Source: Rhodococcus sp. IEGM 1381 (GTDB lineage: Bacteria > Actinomycetota > Actinomycetes > Mycobacteriales > Mycobacteriaceae). Taken from it: a stretch of 64,000 bases of DNA. Position 1 is the stretch's first letter; the number at the start of each line of letters is the position of its first letter. Below the pieces are notes generated by a model. That model made no database searches and was not told the DNA's origin. It worked only from the letters and a program-made list of their open reading frames with translations. This document shows positions 1 to 9,083 of the stretch, in pieces. The translations under genes and the position numbers were made by a program. Where the stretch lies: contig NZ_JASHKQ010000003.1 of NCBI RefSeq assembly GCF_030056795.1, positions 186,001-250,000 on the forward strand. The letters run 5' to 3'.

Positions 1-59
1 CGGCTTTCCAAGTAGGCCTCCGGGGAAGTTGAACTGCAGGGTCACTGAAGTAATATGCA

Positions 60-91
60 GAGGTTACCTCACTATGAGGTTGCGAGCAACC
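60..91. promoter_or_regulatory. two small palindromes, possible MarR operator
   Basis: Positions 60-70 form a perfect palindrome (GAGGT, one base, ACCTC), and positions 78-91 form a second (GGTTGC, GA, GCAACC). They sit just before the ATG codons at 98 and 110 of the MarR gene. MarR proteins commonly repress themselves through such sites, so autoregulation is a reasonable guess. If translation instead begins at 74, the second palindrome would be coding. Confidence 0.3.
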
Positions 92-97
92 CTCGCT

Positions 98-535
98 ATG
101 ATCCGTTTCATGGAACCCGGACAGTCGACCAATCTGAGCGAGAGTTTCATGGCTGTCGCCCGTCGCATCCGGCGCAGCCACATGAGTGCCCTCGAACCGT
201 TCGGACTCAATCCCTCACAGAGCCGGGCTCTGCACGTCCTGGCCCGCGAGCAGGAATCGATGCGTCTGCGCGATCTCGCCGAGCACCTCCGCATCGTGGC
301 GCGATCGGCAACTGACATCGTCGACTCGCTCGAAGCGGCGCAGCTGGTGACGCGGCAGCCGGATCCGAGTGATCGGCGGGCCGTGCTGGTGACGCTGACC
401 GATACCGGTCGCGCACTGCTGGACCGGATCGACGACGCGCGTCGTCAGGTGTCGTCCGAGATGTTCGACGGCCTCGAGTCGGCCGAACGCGTCGAGCTGA
501 ATCGGCTACTCGCCAAGATCGCCGAGAGCGACTGA
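98..535 (+). CDS. MarR family transcriptional regulator
   Basis: A winged helix-turn-helix regulator of about 145 residues, the usual MarR length. The recognition region lies in the stretch containing LRDLAEHLRIVARSATDIVDSLE, followed by the wing with the family-typical DPSDRRAVLVTLTDTG. These proteins bind palindromic DNA as dimers and usually lose affinity on binding a small aromatic or oxidant signal; the ligand here is unknown. The open frame reaches back to position 29, but the first residues do not look like MarR. ATGs at 74, 98 and 110 are possible and none has a strong ribosome site; 98 is chosen as a compromise. It converges on the CopD-CtaG gene with 10 bases between them, so its target is not obvious from context. 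Confidence 0.85.
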   Translation: MIRFMEPGQSTNLSESFMAVARRIRRSHMSALEPFGLNPSQSRALHVLAREQESMRLRDLAEHLRIVARSATDIVDSLEAAQLVTRQPDPSDRRAVLVTLTDTGRALLDRIDDARRQVSSEMFDGLESAERVELNRLLAKIAESD

Positions 536-545
536 TCCCGCTCGG

Positions 546-2609
546 CTAGCTTCCGCCCGTCTGATCTCGTCGGGCGAGCTCGGCGAACATCGCATTGTGG
601 GCCGCCAAGTCTGCGTCGTGATCGCGTTCGGCGGCGCGGTCGCCGCGCCTGGCATCTCTGTCGTCACTCCGAGACCACTGAATCAACAGCGCCAACATGA
701 CAAGCACAAGCGGAATTTCGCCGGTGGCCCAGGCGATCCCGCCGCCGAGCTTCTGATCTCCGAGCAGATCGGAGTTCCAATCCAGTCCGAGGGTCCGGTA
801 GAACCAGCCACCCATGACGGTGTTCATGCTCATCAGGGCCACGCCGAAGAACGCATGGAACGGCAGCGATCCGAACACGACTGCCAGCTTCGTGACCGGC
901 GCGATCTTGCGCGGCGACGGATCGACGCCGATGACGGTCCAGTAGAACAGGTAACCACTGAGCACGAAGTGCAGGTTCATCAGCAGGTGGGCACCGTGAC
1001 TGTCCAGCACTGCTCCGAATATCCCGCCGAGGTACAGCACGTAGAAGCCGCCGACGAAGATCAGCGCCGCCACAAGTGGGTGAGTCACGAACTGCGAAAT
1101 TCGACTGTGCAGGCCGATCAGCAACCACTCGCGCATTCCGGGGACACCGTCCTTGCCTGCTGCGGGCAGGACTCGCAACGCCAACGTCAGCGCTCCGCCG
1201 AGCGCGAGGAGGACCGGCGCCAGCATCGAGAGCATCATGTGCCCGGTCATGTGCACGCTGAACACCGCGGTGGAGTAGCGACCGATTCCCGAGGACGTGC
1301 TGATCAGCAGCGTGAGGCAGCCCAGAATCCAGGCGACGGTGCGGCCCACCGGCCACGCGTCGCCGCGCAGCCGCAGACGACGAACGCCGATCAGGTACAC
1401 CACGGCCATCACGATTGCGGCGGTGCCGAAGATCAGATCGAAGCGCCAGTCGAAGGCCATTCGTGCGAACGTGGGCGGGCCGCTCAGGTCGTATCCGAGT
1501 GCCGCCTCCGCGGGTGTGAGGTTGGGATCGATCTCGGCCGGCGGGGGTGTGCGCCCGAGCCCGACGGCCAGGCCGATGGTCGCGGCGAGAACGAGCACCT
1601 CGGCCCCTGCGAAGCGAAGCATCGGTCCGCGCGCAGTGGGGTCGGCGACAAGCGCGGGCAGTGCCCGACGACGTTGCATCCACCCGAATCCACCGAGCAC
1701 GATCAACGCGACGATTTTCCCCACGATCAACAAACCGTAGGTGGTGGTGAACAGGTCGGCGATCGAGACCCGAACCAGCGCATTGATGACGCCGCTGATA
1801 CCCATGACGACGAAGCAGATGCCGGCGATGGTGGAGAACCGGCGCGCCGCGACGTCGGAGTGCGCGCCTCCTCTGCGTACGTGCGCCAGCAACGCGAACA
1901 GACCACCTGCCCACAATGATGCAGCCCCCAGGTGCAGGATCAGGCTGTTGGTCGCGACATCGTGCGACCCGCCCGCCGACGAGTGGCCGCTCAACGCGAT
2001 CGGCAGCAGCGTCGCGAGGGAGAACCCGAGTAGTGCGGGGGTCCAGGACCACCGCAACACCGTGCGCGAGAAGATCGCCAGCACCACGGCCATGATCGCT
2101 GTCCAACGCCACGCACTGGCAATCTCCACTTGATCGAGCGCGATCCACAGATTCGCCGGCTTGATGGCCTCCGTGAACGGCTGGCCGGAGGTGTCGGACA
2201 ACGTCAGGGGCACGAGGAGAAGCGAGCACACAGCCCAGACGATGGATGCGACCGAGCCGGTGCGCACCGCCCGGTAGCCGTCTACGTCGAGGACGCCGTT
2301 CTTCTGCGGCGGCACCAGAAACGCTGCCAGCAGGAAGGACCCGATGGCGATGACGGCGGCGATCTCTCCGATCGCCCGTAGCGCGGGCAGACCGTAGGTG
2401 GTGGCCGGGCCCGGGTCCGGGATTCCGAGCAACACCAACGCGTCGGAAGCGGAGAGCATCACGATGAGGGCGGCCACCACACCGGCGATGACGCCGGCAG
2501 TGACGAACACCGTCGTGGTGGCCGAACGCGGTTCCCCGTCCGTCCGTATATCGCCCGCCGAGAGTTCAGCGGTCGAGGGTTCGGTCTTGTCGAGATCCGG
2601 CGTTGCCAT
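546..2609 (-). CDS. CopD / CtaG fusion, copper handling and cytochrome c oxidase assembly membrane protein
   Basis: A 687-residue polytopic membrane protein. The first half carries a CopD-like copper-resistance domain (around residues 205-340, including the segment LHLGAASLWAGGLFALLAH). The second half, from about residue 385, is a caa3-type CtaG domain with the signature HMTGHMMLSMLAP, whose histidines and methionines are suited to copper binding. Fusions of this kind are common in actinobacteria and are thought to move copper across the membrane and supply it to the CuB site of cytochrome oxidase. The C-terminus is a charged cytoplasmic tail. Start ATG at 2609; the upstream GGTGGT is a poor ribosome site. 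It ends 10 bases from the convergent MarR gene. Confidence 0.88.
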   Translation of the reverse strand: MATPDLDKTEPSTAELSAGDIRTDGEPRSATTTVFVTAGVIAGVVAALIVMLSASDALVLLGIPDPGPATTYGLPALRAIGEIAAVIAIGSFLLAAFLVPPQKNGVLDVDGYRAVRTGSVASIVWAVCSLLLVPLTLSDTSGQPFTEAIKPANLWIALDQVEIASAWRWTAIMAVVLAIFSRTVLRWSWTPALLGFSLATLLPIALSGHSSAGGSHDVATNSLILHLGAASLWAGGLFALLAHVRRGGAHSDVAARRFSTIAGICFVVMGISGVINALVRVSIADLFTTTYGLLIVGKIVALIVLGGFGWMQRRRALPALVADPTARGPMLRFAGAEVLVLAATIGLAVGLGRTPPPAEIDPNLTPAEAALGYDLSGPPTFARMAFDWRFDLIFGTAAIVMAVVYLIGVRRLRLRGDAWPVGRTVAWILGCLTLLISTSSGIGRYSTAVFSVHMTGHMMLSMLAPVLLALGGALTLALRVLPAAGKDGVPGMREWLLIGLHSRISQFVTHPLVAALIFVGGFYVLYLGGIFGAVLDSHGAHLLMNLHFVLSGYLFYWTVIGVDPSPRKIAPVTKLAVVFGSLPFHAFFGVALMSMNTVMGGWFYRTLGLDWNSDLLGDQKLGGGIAWATGEIPLVLVMLALLIQWSRSDDRDARRGDRAAERDHDADLAAHNAMFAELARRDQTGGS

Positions 2610-2653
2610 ACCACCAGAGTAGGAGGTGATCGGCGATACTCGAAAGGCGAGTC

Positions 2654-3811
2654 CTACACAGCGTCGTACTTGCCCCCGTGCCCGTCCTCGATCGAGTCGT
2701 GGTGAATGCGGCCGTGTCGGGCGCCCAGAGGTTCACCGGTGCCGCCCCAGCGGCGCGCGATGATCTCCGCCGCGATCGATACCGCGGTCTCCTGAGGCGT
2801 ACGCGCACCGAGATCGAGACCGATCGGGCTGGCCAGCCGGGAGAGTTCGGACTCGGTCAGCCCCGCAGCCCGCAACCGAGCCGTGCGGTCGTCATGAGTG
2901 CGGCGTGAGCCCATCGCACCGACGAAAGCCAGGGTCGGCAGGCGCAACGCGACCTCGAGTAATGGCACATCGAACTTGGGGTCGTGGGTGAGCACACAGA
3001 CAACGGTCCGCTCGTCCAACTCGCCCGCCGACCACTGCTCCGCCAGGTAATCGTGCGGCCAGGCGACGACGACCTGTTCGGCGGCGGGAAATCGCTGCGG
3101 GGTGGCGAAGACGGCACGCGCATCGCAGACGGTGACGCGGTAGCCGAGAAAAACACCCTGCTGCGCCACCGCAGCTGCGAAATCGATTGCCCCGAACACC
3201 AGCATTCGGGGCGGCGGTGCGTGGCTGGACACGAACACCTCCATGCCCTCACCTCGTCGCTGACCGTCGGGCCCGTACGTCAGGACGGCCGAACGGCCCG
3301 CTGCCAGAAGCCCTTTCGCGTCGTCGGCGATGGCAGCGTCGGCCCGCGCACTGCCGAGCGAACCGCGGGTGCCCGCCTCTCCGACGACCATCCTTCGGCC
3401 GATGCGTTCCGGATCGGTGTGCGAAACCACGGTCGCCACCGCGACGGGAATGTTGTCGCGCACGTCCGCCACGACAGAGCCGAGTTCGGGGAACGCCTGT
3501 TGGGAAAACACTTCGACGAAGACGTCGAGCGTTCCGCCGCAGGTGAGCCCGACGGCGAACGCCTCGTCGTCGGACACTCCATATCGAGTGAGAACCGGAG
3601 TTCCGGTCCGCAGGACGTCCTGCGCGAGTTCGTAGACCGAGCCTTCGACGCAGCCGCCCGACACCGACCCGGAGACCGTCCCGTCCGAGCCGACCAGCAT
3701 GGCCGCCCCGGCGGGACGCGGTGCAGAATCGAACGTGCGGATCACGGTTGCCACCGCTGCGATGTCGTCGGACTTCCATGCGCGCATCGCGTCGTCGAGG
3801 ATGTCGTGCAT
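2654..3811 (-). CDS. xdhC: XdhC/CoxI family protein
   Basis: A 385-residue member of the XdhC/CoxI family, which inserts or sulfurates the molybdenum cofactor of xanthine dehydrogenase or CO-dehydrogenase-like enzymes. The N-terminal XdhC domain shows the glycine-rich VSGSVSGGCVEGSVYE segment, and the C-terminal half is the Rossmann-like XdhC_C domain (RMLVFGAIDFAAAVAQQG onward, then GAMGSRRTHDDR). The frame is open to 3913, but ATG at 3811 is preceded at ideal distance by AAGGAGGTT, which fixes the start there. No molybdenum hydroxylase subunits are adjacent, so its client enzyme must be encoded elsewhere. Family assignment is firm; the exact client is unknown. Confidence 0.88.
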   Translation of the reverse strand: MHDILDDAMRAWKSDDIAAVATVIRTFDSAPRPAGAAMLVGSDGTVSGSVSGGCVEGSVYELAQDVLRTGTPVLTRYGVSDDEAFAVGLTCGGTLDVFVEVFSQQAFPELGSVVADVRDNIPVAVATVVSHTDPERIGRRMVVGEAGTRGSLGSARADAAIADDAKGLLAAGRSAVLTYGPDGQRRGEGMEVFVSSHAPPPRMLVFGAIDFAAAVAQQGVFLGYRVTVCDARAVFATPQRFPAAEQVVVAWPHDYLAEQWSAGELDERTVVCVLTHDPKFDVPLLEVALRLPTLAFVGAMGSRRTHDDRTARLRAAGLTESELSRLASPIGLDLGARTPQETAVSIAAEIIARRWGGTGEPLGARHGRIHHDSIEDGHGGKYDAV

Positions 3812-3945
3812 CGAACCTCCTTCGACCTGCTTCGGACCGCGTGCTTTCCCGCTACGGCCGTCGCCCAACCCATGCCTGCGCGATCGACGTATACGGAAAG
3901 GTACACTCGTCAACCGTGCTCGAGCGGGTTCGCCCGTACGTGCCA

Positions 3946-4018
3946 GCCTCCGTAGCTCAGGGGATAGAGCAAGGGCCTTCTAATCCCTTGGTCGCAGGTT
4001 CGAATCCTGCCGGGGGCA
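3946..4018 (+). tRNA. tRNA-Arg (anticodon UCU)
   Basis: A full cloverleaf can be drawn. The acceptor stem GCCTCCG pairs with CGGGGGC (one G-U), the D arm is GCTC/GAGC, the anticodon loop has TCT at positions 34-36, and the T arm is centred on GGTTCGAATCC. The discriminator is A and CCA is not encoded. It decodes AGA, a rare arginine codon in this GC-rich genome. Confidence 0.96.
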
Positions 4019-4088
4019 CTCTCTGACCAGCAGGAACGCAAGACGCTTCGGTTTGCTGTGGTTGACTTCGCATAACGAAGGGTCACAC

Positions 4089-5231
4089 GTGCATCAGCTC
4101 ACTCTCGGAGTCCTCTCACGTTCGCGCAAGCCCGATGAGCGTCGACTACCGATTCATCCACTTCATTTCGATCGAATCGACGCCGATATCCGCGCCCGCA
4201 TGTTTCTCGAATCCGGCTACGGCGAACCGTTCGGAATTTCGGACGAGCACCTCGCCGGCCACGTGGCAGGCGTTCGCACACGCGAGCAGCTCATCGCCGA
4301 CTGCGATGTGATTCTGCTGCCGAAGCCACAGGCGGAGGACCTGTCCGAATTGCGACCGGGCCAGATCCTGTGGGGTTGGCCGCACTGCGTGCAGGACCGG
4401 AAGCTCACGCAGATCGCCGTCGATCGCAAGCTGACACTGATCGCCTTCGAGGCCATGAATCACTGGACGCAGGATGGTTGGTTCAATCTGCATGTGTTCC
4501 ACAAGAACAACGAGCTGGCCGGCTACTGCTCCGTGTTGCACGCATTGCAGCTGATCGGATCCACGGGCGACTACGGCCGTAGGTTGCGTGCCGCAGTCAT
4601 CGGATTCGGTGCAACGGCCCGCGGTGCGGTCACCGCCTTGAGCGCGCACGGCATTCACGATGTCGACGTCCTGACGCAGCGCGGCGTAACCGCGGTGAGT
4701 TCGCCGATCCATTCGGCCAACATCGTCAATTTCGATCTCGACGACGCCGATCCTCGCCAGAGTCGAGCACTCACTCCGGACGGTCGAGTTCCATTGTCAC
4801 ACTTCCTCGGCGACCACGACGTCATCGTCAATTGCGTTCTGCAGGATACCAATTCACCATTGACTTTCCTGACGAACCAGGACCTACCCACTCTCGCACC
4901 GGGCACCCTCGTGGTGGACGTCTCCTGCGACGAGGGTATGGGATTCGAGTGGGCCAAGCCCACGTCGTTCGCCGATCCCATGTTCACAGTGGGCGACAAC
5001 GTGCGGTACTACGCCGTCGACCACAGTCCGTCCTATCTGTGGAATTCGGCCACCTGGGAGATCAGCGAATCGTTGTTGCCGTACCTGCGGATCGTGCTCG
5101 ACGGCCCCACGGCCTGGAGCAGTGATGCCACCATCGAGCGAGCGATCGAGATCAGGGGCGGCGTCATCGTCAACCCCAATATTCTTGCCTTCCAACATCG
5201 CAGTGCGGAGTACCCGCACACTGCAGCGTGA
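4089..5231 (+). CDS. alanine dehydrogenase/PNT-type dehydrogenase, possible N5-(carboxyethyl)ornithine synthase
   Basis: About 380 residues with the two-domain layout of alanine dehydrogenase and transhydrogenase alpha chains. The N-terminal substrate domain has the early ERRLPIHP segment, as in the family's ERR-P-P motif. A Rossmann domain follows, with AAVIGFGATARGAVTAL near the middle. Divergent members that start this way include N5-(carboxyethyl)ornithine synthase, which reductively joins pyruvate to the ornithine side chain; that activity is possible but not shown. GTG at 4089 is preferred because GAAGGG lies six bases upstream, while the ATG at 4053 has no ribosome site. It is 13 bases from the downstream methyltransferase and the two probably form an operon. 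Confidence 0.72.
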   Translation: MHQLTLGVLSRSRKPDERRLPIHPLHFDRIDADIRARMFLESGYGEPFGISDEHLAGHVAGVRTREQLIADCDVILLPKPQAEDLSELRPGQILWGWPHCVQDRKLTQIAVDRKLTLIAFEAMNHWTQDGWFNLHVFHKNNELAGYCSVLHALQLIGSTGDYGRRLRAAVIGFGATARGAVTALSAHGIHDVDVLTQRGVTAVSSPIHSANIVNFDLDDADPRQSRALTPDGRVPLSHFLGDHDVIVNCVLQDTNSPLTFLTNQDLPTLAPGTLVVDVSCDEGMGFEWAKPTSFADPMFTVGDNVRYYAVDHSPSYLWNSATWEISESLLPYLRIVLDGPTAWSSDATIERAIEIRGGVIVNPNILAFQHRSAEYPHTAA

Positions 5232-5244
5232 ACGAGAGCGCGGC

Positions 5245-6354
5245 GTGAGCATCACCTGGGTCGAGGACGATAGCGAACGCACCTCCCGCTGGCAGTCGGA
5301 GAACGGCGCTCCCGCGCCTCGTGTGGTGCGCATCGTCGACGATTCGACGACCGCAGACGTGGCCTACAAGCTGGCCACGATCGGCGAGGCCATGCTGTGG
5401 CGCGGTGACTACAACAATGCGCGACAACTGTTGTCCGCGATGACCCGTCGGGTACCGCCGGCCAAACGGTCGCCCGATGCCTCGCCCGCCCAGCAGTTTC
5501 ATCTGCATCGCCAATACCAGGCGCGCCGCGCTCGAGTGCTCGGAATGCTTCTGGTGGAACTCGATTCGAGTGCCCGCCTCGATCTCGGCCGGGCACCGGA
5601 TGTCCAGGCCGCAGTATCGGAGGCCGTCGGCCCCGACGCCGCGCCGTGCGTGCTCTCGTTGCGCGAACTCCTCGGCATGGTCGGTGCACACGAGTGGCGT
5701 CGCAAGGGCGTCTTCGTACCGGCTCTGGACGCCTCGATTCACCCGCACTACGGAGTCTTCTCCCCCATTCGCGGCGAGTACATCCAACTCGTCGCCGACA
5801 CACCGCTGCCTCCCACGGACCGCGCGTTCGACATCGGTACCGGCTCGGGCGTTCTGGCTGCAGTACTCGCCCGCCGCGGCGTGAGCTCGGTGGTCGCCAC
5901 CGACAAGGACCCGCGATCGATCTCCTGTGCACGAGAGAACATCGATGCGCTCGGTTATACCGATCGAGTCGAGGTAGTGCAGACCGACATCTTCCCGTCC
6001 GGCCGCGCTGGGCTGATCGTGTGCAACCCGCCCTGGATCCCCACAAAACCGACGTCGGGCATCGAGCACGCGGTCTACGACCCGGGCTCGCGGATGCTCA
6101 AATCCTTCCTGAGCCGCCTAGGTGGGCACCTGACATCGAACGGCGAAGCATGGTTGGTCCTGTCCGACCTCGCCGAACTGCTCGGATTGGTCACGCGCGC
6201 AGACCTTCTCGGCGCTTTCGACGCGGCAGGGCTGGTGGTTGTCGACCGTAGCGACACCACACCGACGCACTCGCGAGCCACCGACTCCTCCGATGTGCTG
6301 CACGAGGCCCGCTCGCGCGAGACCACGTCGCTGTGGCGACTGCGCCGCCGCTAG
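5245..6354 (+). CDS. class I SAM-dependent methyltransferase with NPPW motif
   Basis: A 369-residue protein. An N-terminal region of about 185 residues of unclear fold is followed by a class I methyltransferase domain. The SAM-binding motif is FDIGTGSGVLAAVLARRG, with the acidic ATDKD on the next strand, and the catalytic motif IVCNPPW is of the HemK/PrmC and adenine-N6 type. NPP[YW] enzymes methylate planar nitrogen atoms such as glutamine side chains, adenine or rRNA bases. The substrate is unknown. The frame is open to 5122, but that part overlaps the upstream gene; GTG at 5245 with GAGAG upstream gives the better start. It probably shares a transcript with the dehydrogenase before it. Confidence 0.75.
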   Translation: MSITWVEDDSERTSRWQSENGAPAPRVVRIVDDSTTADVAYKLATIGEAMLWRGDYNNARQLLSAMTRRVPPAKRSPDASPAQQFHLHRQYQARRARVLGMLLVELDSSARLDLGRAPDVQAAVSEAVGPDAAPCVLSLRELLGMVGAHEWRRKGVFVPALDASIHPHYGVFSPIRGEYIQLVADTPLPPTDRAFDIGTGSGVLAAVLARRGVSSVVATDKDPRSISCARENIDALGYTDRVEVVQTDIFPSGRAGLIVCNPPWIPTKPTSGIEHAVYDPGSRMLKSFLSRLGGHLTSNGEAWLVLSDLAELLGLVTRADLLGAFDAAGLVVVDRSDTTPTHSRATDSSDVLHEARSRETTSLWRLRRR

Positions 6355-6374
6355 CCCCCCCCGTACCCGAGACA

Positions 6375-6413
6375 CGACGAAGCCGCCCGAGCAAGGCTCG
6401 GGCGGCTTCGTCG
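6375..6413. terminator. bidirectional terminator hairpin
   Basis: A perfect 18-base inverted repeat with the three-base loop AAG (arms 6375-6392 and 6396-6413). It lies between the convergent methyltransferase and small-protein genes, so it can end transcription in both directions. There is no long T tract, which is usual for actinobacteria. Confidence 0.9.
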
Positions 6414-6425
6414 TCGGTTGGTAGA

Positions 6426-6689
6426 TCAGTTTCGGTCGCGAGTCTCGAACTCTCCGTTGATCACGGTGCCCAGCGGGGCGTCACGCTCCGCTTTCTTCGC
6501 CGCTTCCCGCATCTCGATGCCATCGGTGATCAGGTCTCCGATTTCACGGGTGACGTCGCGGACGGCTCCGGTGATGATCACCACGATCCGGCCGACGTGA
6601 TTGGCGGCAGATTCGGTGAACTCCTGCACGGTGTCCTTGTTGCGCTCGAACTTTCCCACCAACAGGACCGCCCCCTTCGAAGTCGTCAC
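6426..6689 (-). CDS. small conserved-looking protein cotranslated with the desaturase
   Basis: An 87-residue soluble protein that I do not recognise. It starts with GTG that overlaps the desaturase stop codon (GTGA), so the two are translationally coupled. The sequence predicts a hydrophobic strand (VGRIVVIITGAV) followed by a charged amphipathic helix (EMREAAKKAERD). No catalytic motif is visible. Position and coupling suggest an accessory role in desaturase stability or regulation, which is inference only. Confidence 0.72.
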   Translation of the reverse strand: MTTSKGAVLLVGKFERNKDTVQEFTESAANHVGRIVVIITGAVRDVTREIGDLITDGIEMREAAKKAERDAPLGTVINGEFETRDRN

Positions 6690-7870
6690 GCTGCGCTGGT
6701 CTTCTTACGCTCGACGATAACACTGGCCGGAGCTGCCGACCCTGTCAGCGAGTTGGGCAGGGCCAGCTTGAAGATCTTGCCCCATACGGAGCCGATCTGC
6801 TGGAAGAAGCCGCCGGTGTTGTAGGGCAGGTCGTACTTCTCGCACAGCGCCTTGACCTCGGGCGCGATCTGCGGGTAGCGATGCGCAGGCAGATCCGGGA
6901 ACAGGTGGTGCTCGATCTGGTGCGAGAGGTTGCCCGACATGATGTGGAAGAGCGGGCTTCCCTCGATGTTGGCCGATCCCAACATCTGACGCACGTACCA
7001 CTCGCCGCGGCTCTCGTCGGCGGTCTCCTCCTGGCTGAAGGTCTGGACTCCGGTCGGGAAGTGGCCACAGAAGATGATCGAGTAGGTCCACACGTTGCGG
7101 ACGAGGTTGGCGGCGACGTTCCCGACCACGGTGGACGCGAAGAACGGTCCGGTCAGCGCCGGGAAGATCACGTAGTCCTTGAGCGCCTGCTTGCCTGCCT
7201 TGCGCCACATCCCCTGCAGCAGCGGCTTGACGTCGTGCCACTTGCGCTTGCCCGCGACGATGTTCTCGGTCTCGAGGTCGTGCAGCATGACACCCCACTC
7301 GAAGAACGTCATCAGCAGAAACGCATAGACCGGGTTGCCCAGGTAGTACGGGTTCCACTTCTGGTCCTGGTCCATGCGGAGGATGCCGTAGCCGATGTCG
7401 CGGTCCATACCGACGATGTTGGTGAAGGTGTGGTGCATGTAGTTGTGCGAATGCTTCCACTGGTCTGCCGGGCAGACGGTATCCCATTCGAACACCTCGG
7501 AGTTCAGACCGGGCTCGCGCATCCAGTCGTACTGCCCGTGCATGACATTGTGGCCGATCTCCATGTTGTCGAGGATCTTCGCAACGCCGAGGGCACCGAC
7601 ACCAGCGAGCCACGCCGGCGGGATGAACGGCAGGTACATCAATGCGCGTCCGGTGATCTCCAGGCCGCGCTGCGCCTTGATGATCTTGTAGATGTATTCG
7701 CGATCCTCGTCACCGAGCTTGGCGACGGTGCGGGCACGCAGGTCGTCGAGCTCGCGACCGAGCTCCTCGACCTGTTCGTAGGTCAGCACGGTCGGCGCGT
7801 CCGGCAGCGTCTCGTCGCGGCGAAACGGTAGGACCGCGGTGGGCAGGATCGAGAGAATCGTTCCGAGCAT
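6686..7870 (-). CDS. desA3: membrane acyl-CoA/fatty acid desaturase (DesA3 type)
   Basis: A 394-residue integral-membrane di-iron desaturase. The three histidine boxes are present: GHNVMHG (106-112), HSHNYMHH (140-147) and HQIEHH (317-322). Long hydrophobic segments lie between them. In mycobacteria DesA3 (Rv3229c) introduces the delta-9 double bond into stearoyl-CoA and takes electrons from the oxidoreductase Rv3230c. The same partner lies directly upstream here (gap 61 bases), so the pair is almost certainly a functional electron chain making oleate-type chains. Expression probably depends on the divergent TetR regulator. Confidence 0.92.
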   Translation of the reverse strand: MLGTILSILPTAVLPFRRDETLPDAPTVLTYEQVEELGRELDDLRARTVAKLGDEDREYIYKIIKAQRGLEITGRALMYLPFIPPAWLAGVGALGVAKILDNMEIGHNVMHGQYDWMREPGLNSEVFEWDTVCPADQWKHSHNYMHHTFTNIVGMDRDIGYGILRMDQDQKWNPYYLGNPVYAFLLMTFFEWGVMLHDLETENIVAGKRKWHDVKPLLQGMWRKAGKQALKDYVIFPALTGPFFASTVVGNVAANLVRNVWTYSIIFCGHFPTGVQTFSQEETADESRGEWYVRQMLGSANIEGSPLFHIMSGNLSHQIEHHLFPDLPAHRYPQIAPEVKALCEKYDLPYNTGGFFQQIGSVWGKIFKLALPNSLTGSAAPASVIVERKKTSAA

Positions 7871-7931
7871 CTGATGATCTCCAATTCGATCGGGTCGAGA
7901 TGGTCTGTGTGTCGAAATGTCTTGGGTGGAA

Positions 7932-9044
7932 CTAGATGTCGATGTCGACGTCGCCTACGGCAACGGACACGCAGAGCTGGATCTTCTTGTCGGATTCGGT
8001 GTCGGTCTCGCCGGTCTTGATGTTCTTGGTGCAGCCGGACTTCTTCACCGAGGTGCAGGTGAAGCAGATGCCCATCCGGCAACCGTTGGCCGGCGAGAGA
8101 CCTGCAGCTTCTGCCTGCTCGAGCAGCGTTTCCCCGTCGTTGTCCGAGGACACATCGCTGTCCGAGAAGGTGGTGGTACCGGTGACGTCGTCGCCGACCG
8201 TCGCGAACGAGGGCGTGAACTCCTCGAGGTGCAGGCTCTCGCTCAGTCCAGCGTCGTCGAAGAAGGACCTCACGCCCTTCATCAGTCCCGGCGGGCCGCA
8301 CAGGAAGGTGTCCGCGTCGGCGAACCACGGGGCAACCGCGTCGAGGTGTTCCTGTCCGAAGAATCCGTACAGGTCACCGCCGGTCTTCTGCTCGGTGTAC
8401 GCGAAGACGATGTTCACGTTCTCGTGCTCGGCGGCGATCTTCTCCAGATCCTTCTTGTACGCGACGTCGTTCTCGGTGAACGCGTAGTGCAGGAAGGTCA
8501 GGTCGCTGCTGTACCCCTCGTCCAGCAGCGACCTGAGCATCGACAGCACCGGCGTGATACCGCTGCCACCGCTGATCAGCAACGTCTTGGCCGGGCGTGG
8601 TTCGGGGAGCTCGAACGTGCCGTCGGCCTGCGACAGGCTGACCACGAGGCCGACATGCGCGTTCTTGTGCAGGTACTGCGACACCAAGCCTTCGGGGTGC
8701 GCCTTGATCGTCAGTTCGATCCGGCCGTCCCTGCGGTACTGCGAGCAGGCGGGCGAGTAACAGCGCGTTTGGCGAACACCGTCGATGACGACACCGACCT
8801 GGACGAATTGACCCGCCTTGAAGCCCTTCCACTGACGCGTGGGGCGGATAGTGAGCGTCAGCGAGTCTTCGGTGGACCGGTGTATCTCGGTCACTTCTCC
8901 GCGCAGGTCGCGAACCGTCGTCATAGGATCGACGAGTTCGAGGTACCGATCGAGCGCGTGAGGTGTGGCCATGGCCTCGAACAGGGAAAGAAGCGAGAAC
9001 TTGCGCGAACCCGACGGTCGCGACGGACGTTCTTGAAGCGTCAT
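7932..9044 (-). CDS. ferredoxin reductase with fused 2Fe-2S domain, electron donor to the desaturase
   Basis: A 370-residue flavoprotein of the Rv3230c type. In order it has an FAD-binding beta barrel (motif RCYSPACSQ), an NAD(P)H-binding domain (SGGSGITPVLSML) and a plant-type ferredoxin domain with cysteines in CRMGICFTC and a final distal cysteine. It passes electrons from NADPH through FAD and the 2Fe-2S cluster to the membrane desaturase encoded next. The frame is open to 9125, but ATG at 9044 has GGGAGG seven bases upstream and is taken as the start. Confidence 0.92.
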   Translation of the reverse strand: MTLQERPSRPSGSRKFSLLSLFEAMATPHALDRYLELVDPMTTVRDLRGEVTEIHRSTEDSLTLTIRPTRQWKGFKAGQFVQVGVVIDGVRQTRCYSPACSQYRRDGRIELTIKAHPEGLVSQYLHKNAHVGLVVSLSQADGTFELPEPRPAKTLLISGGSGITPVLSMLRSLLDEGYSSDLTFLHYAFTENDVAYKKDLEKIAAEHENVNIVFAYTEQKTGGDLYGFFGQEHLDAVAPWFADADTFLCGPPGLMKGVRSFFDDAGLSESLHLEEFTPSFATVGDDVTGTTTFSDSDVSSDNDGETLLEQAEAAGLSPANGCRMGICFTCTSVKKSGCTKNIKTGETDTESDKKIQLCVSVAVGDVDIDI

Positions 9045-9083
9045 TCCATCCTCCCTAACCGGATCGAAACCAACGACCCATTC

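Noticed and set aside
597..1919. 440-residue plus-strand frame opposite the CopD-CtaG gene
   Set aside because: It is a His/Arg/Gln-rich shadow typical of antisense frames in GC-rich genes.
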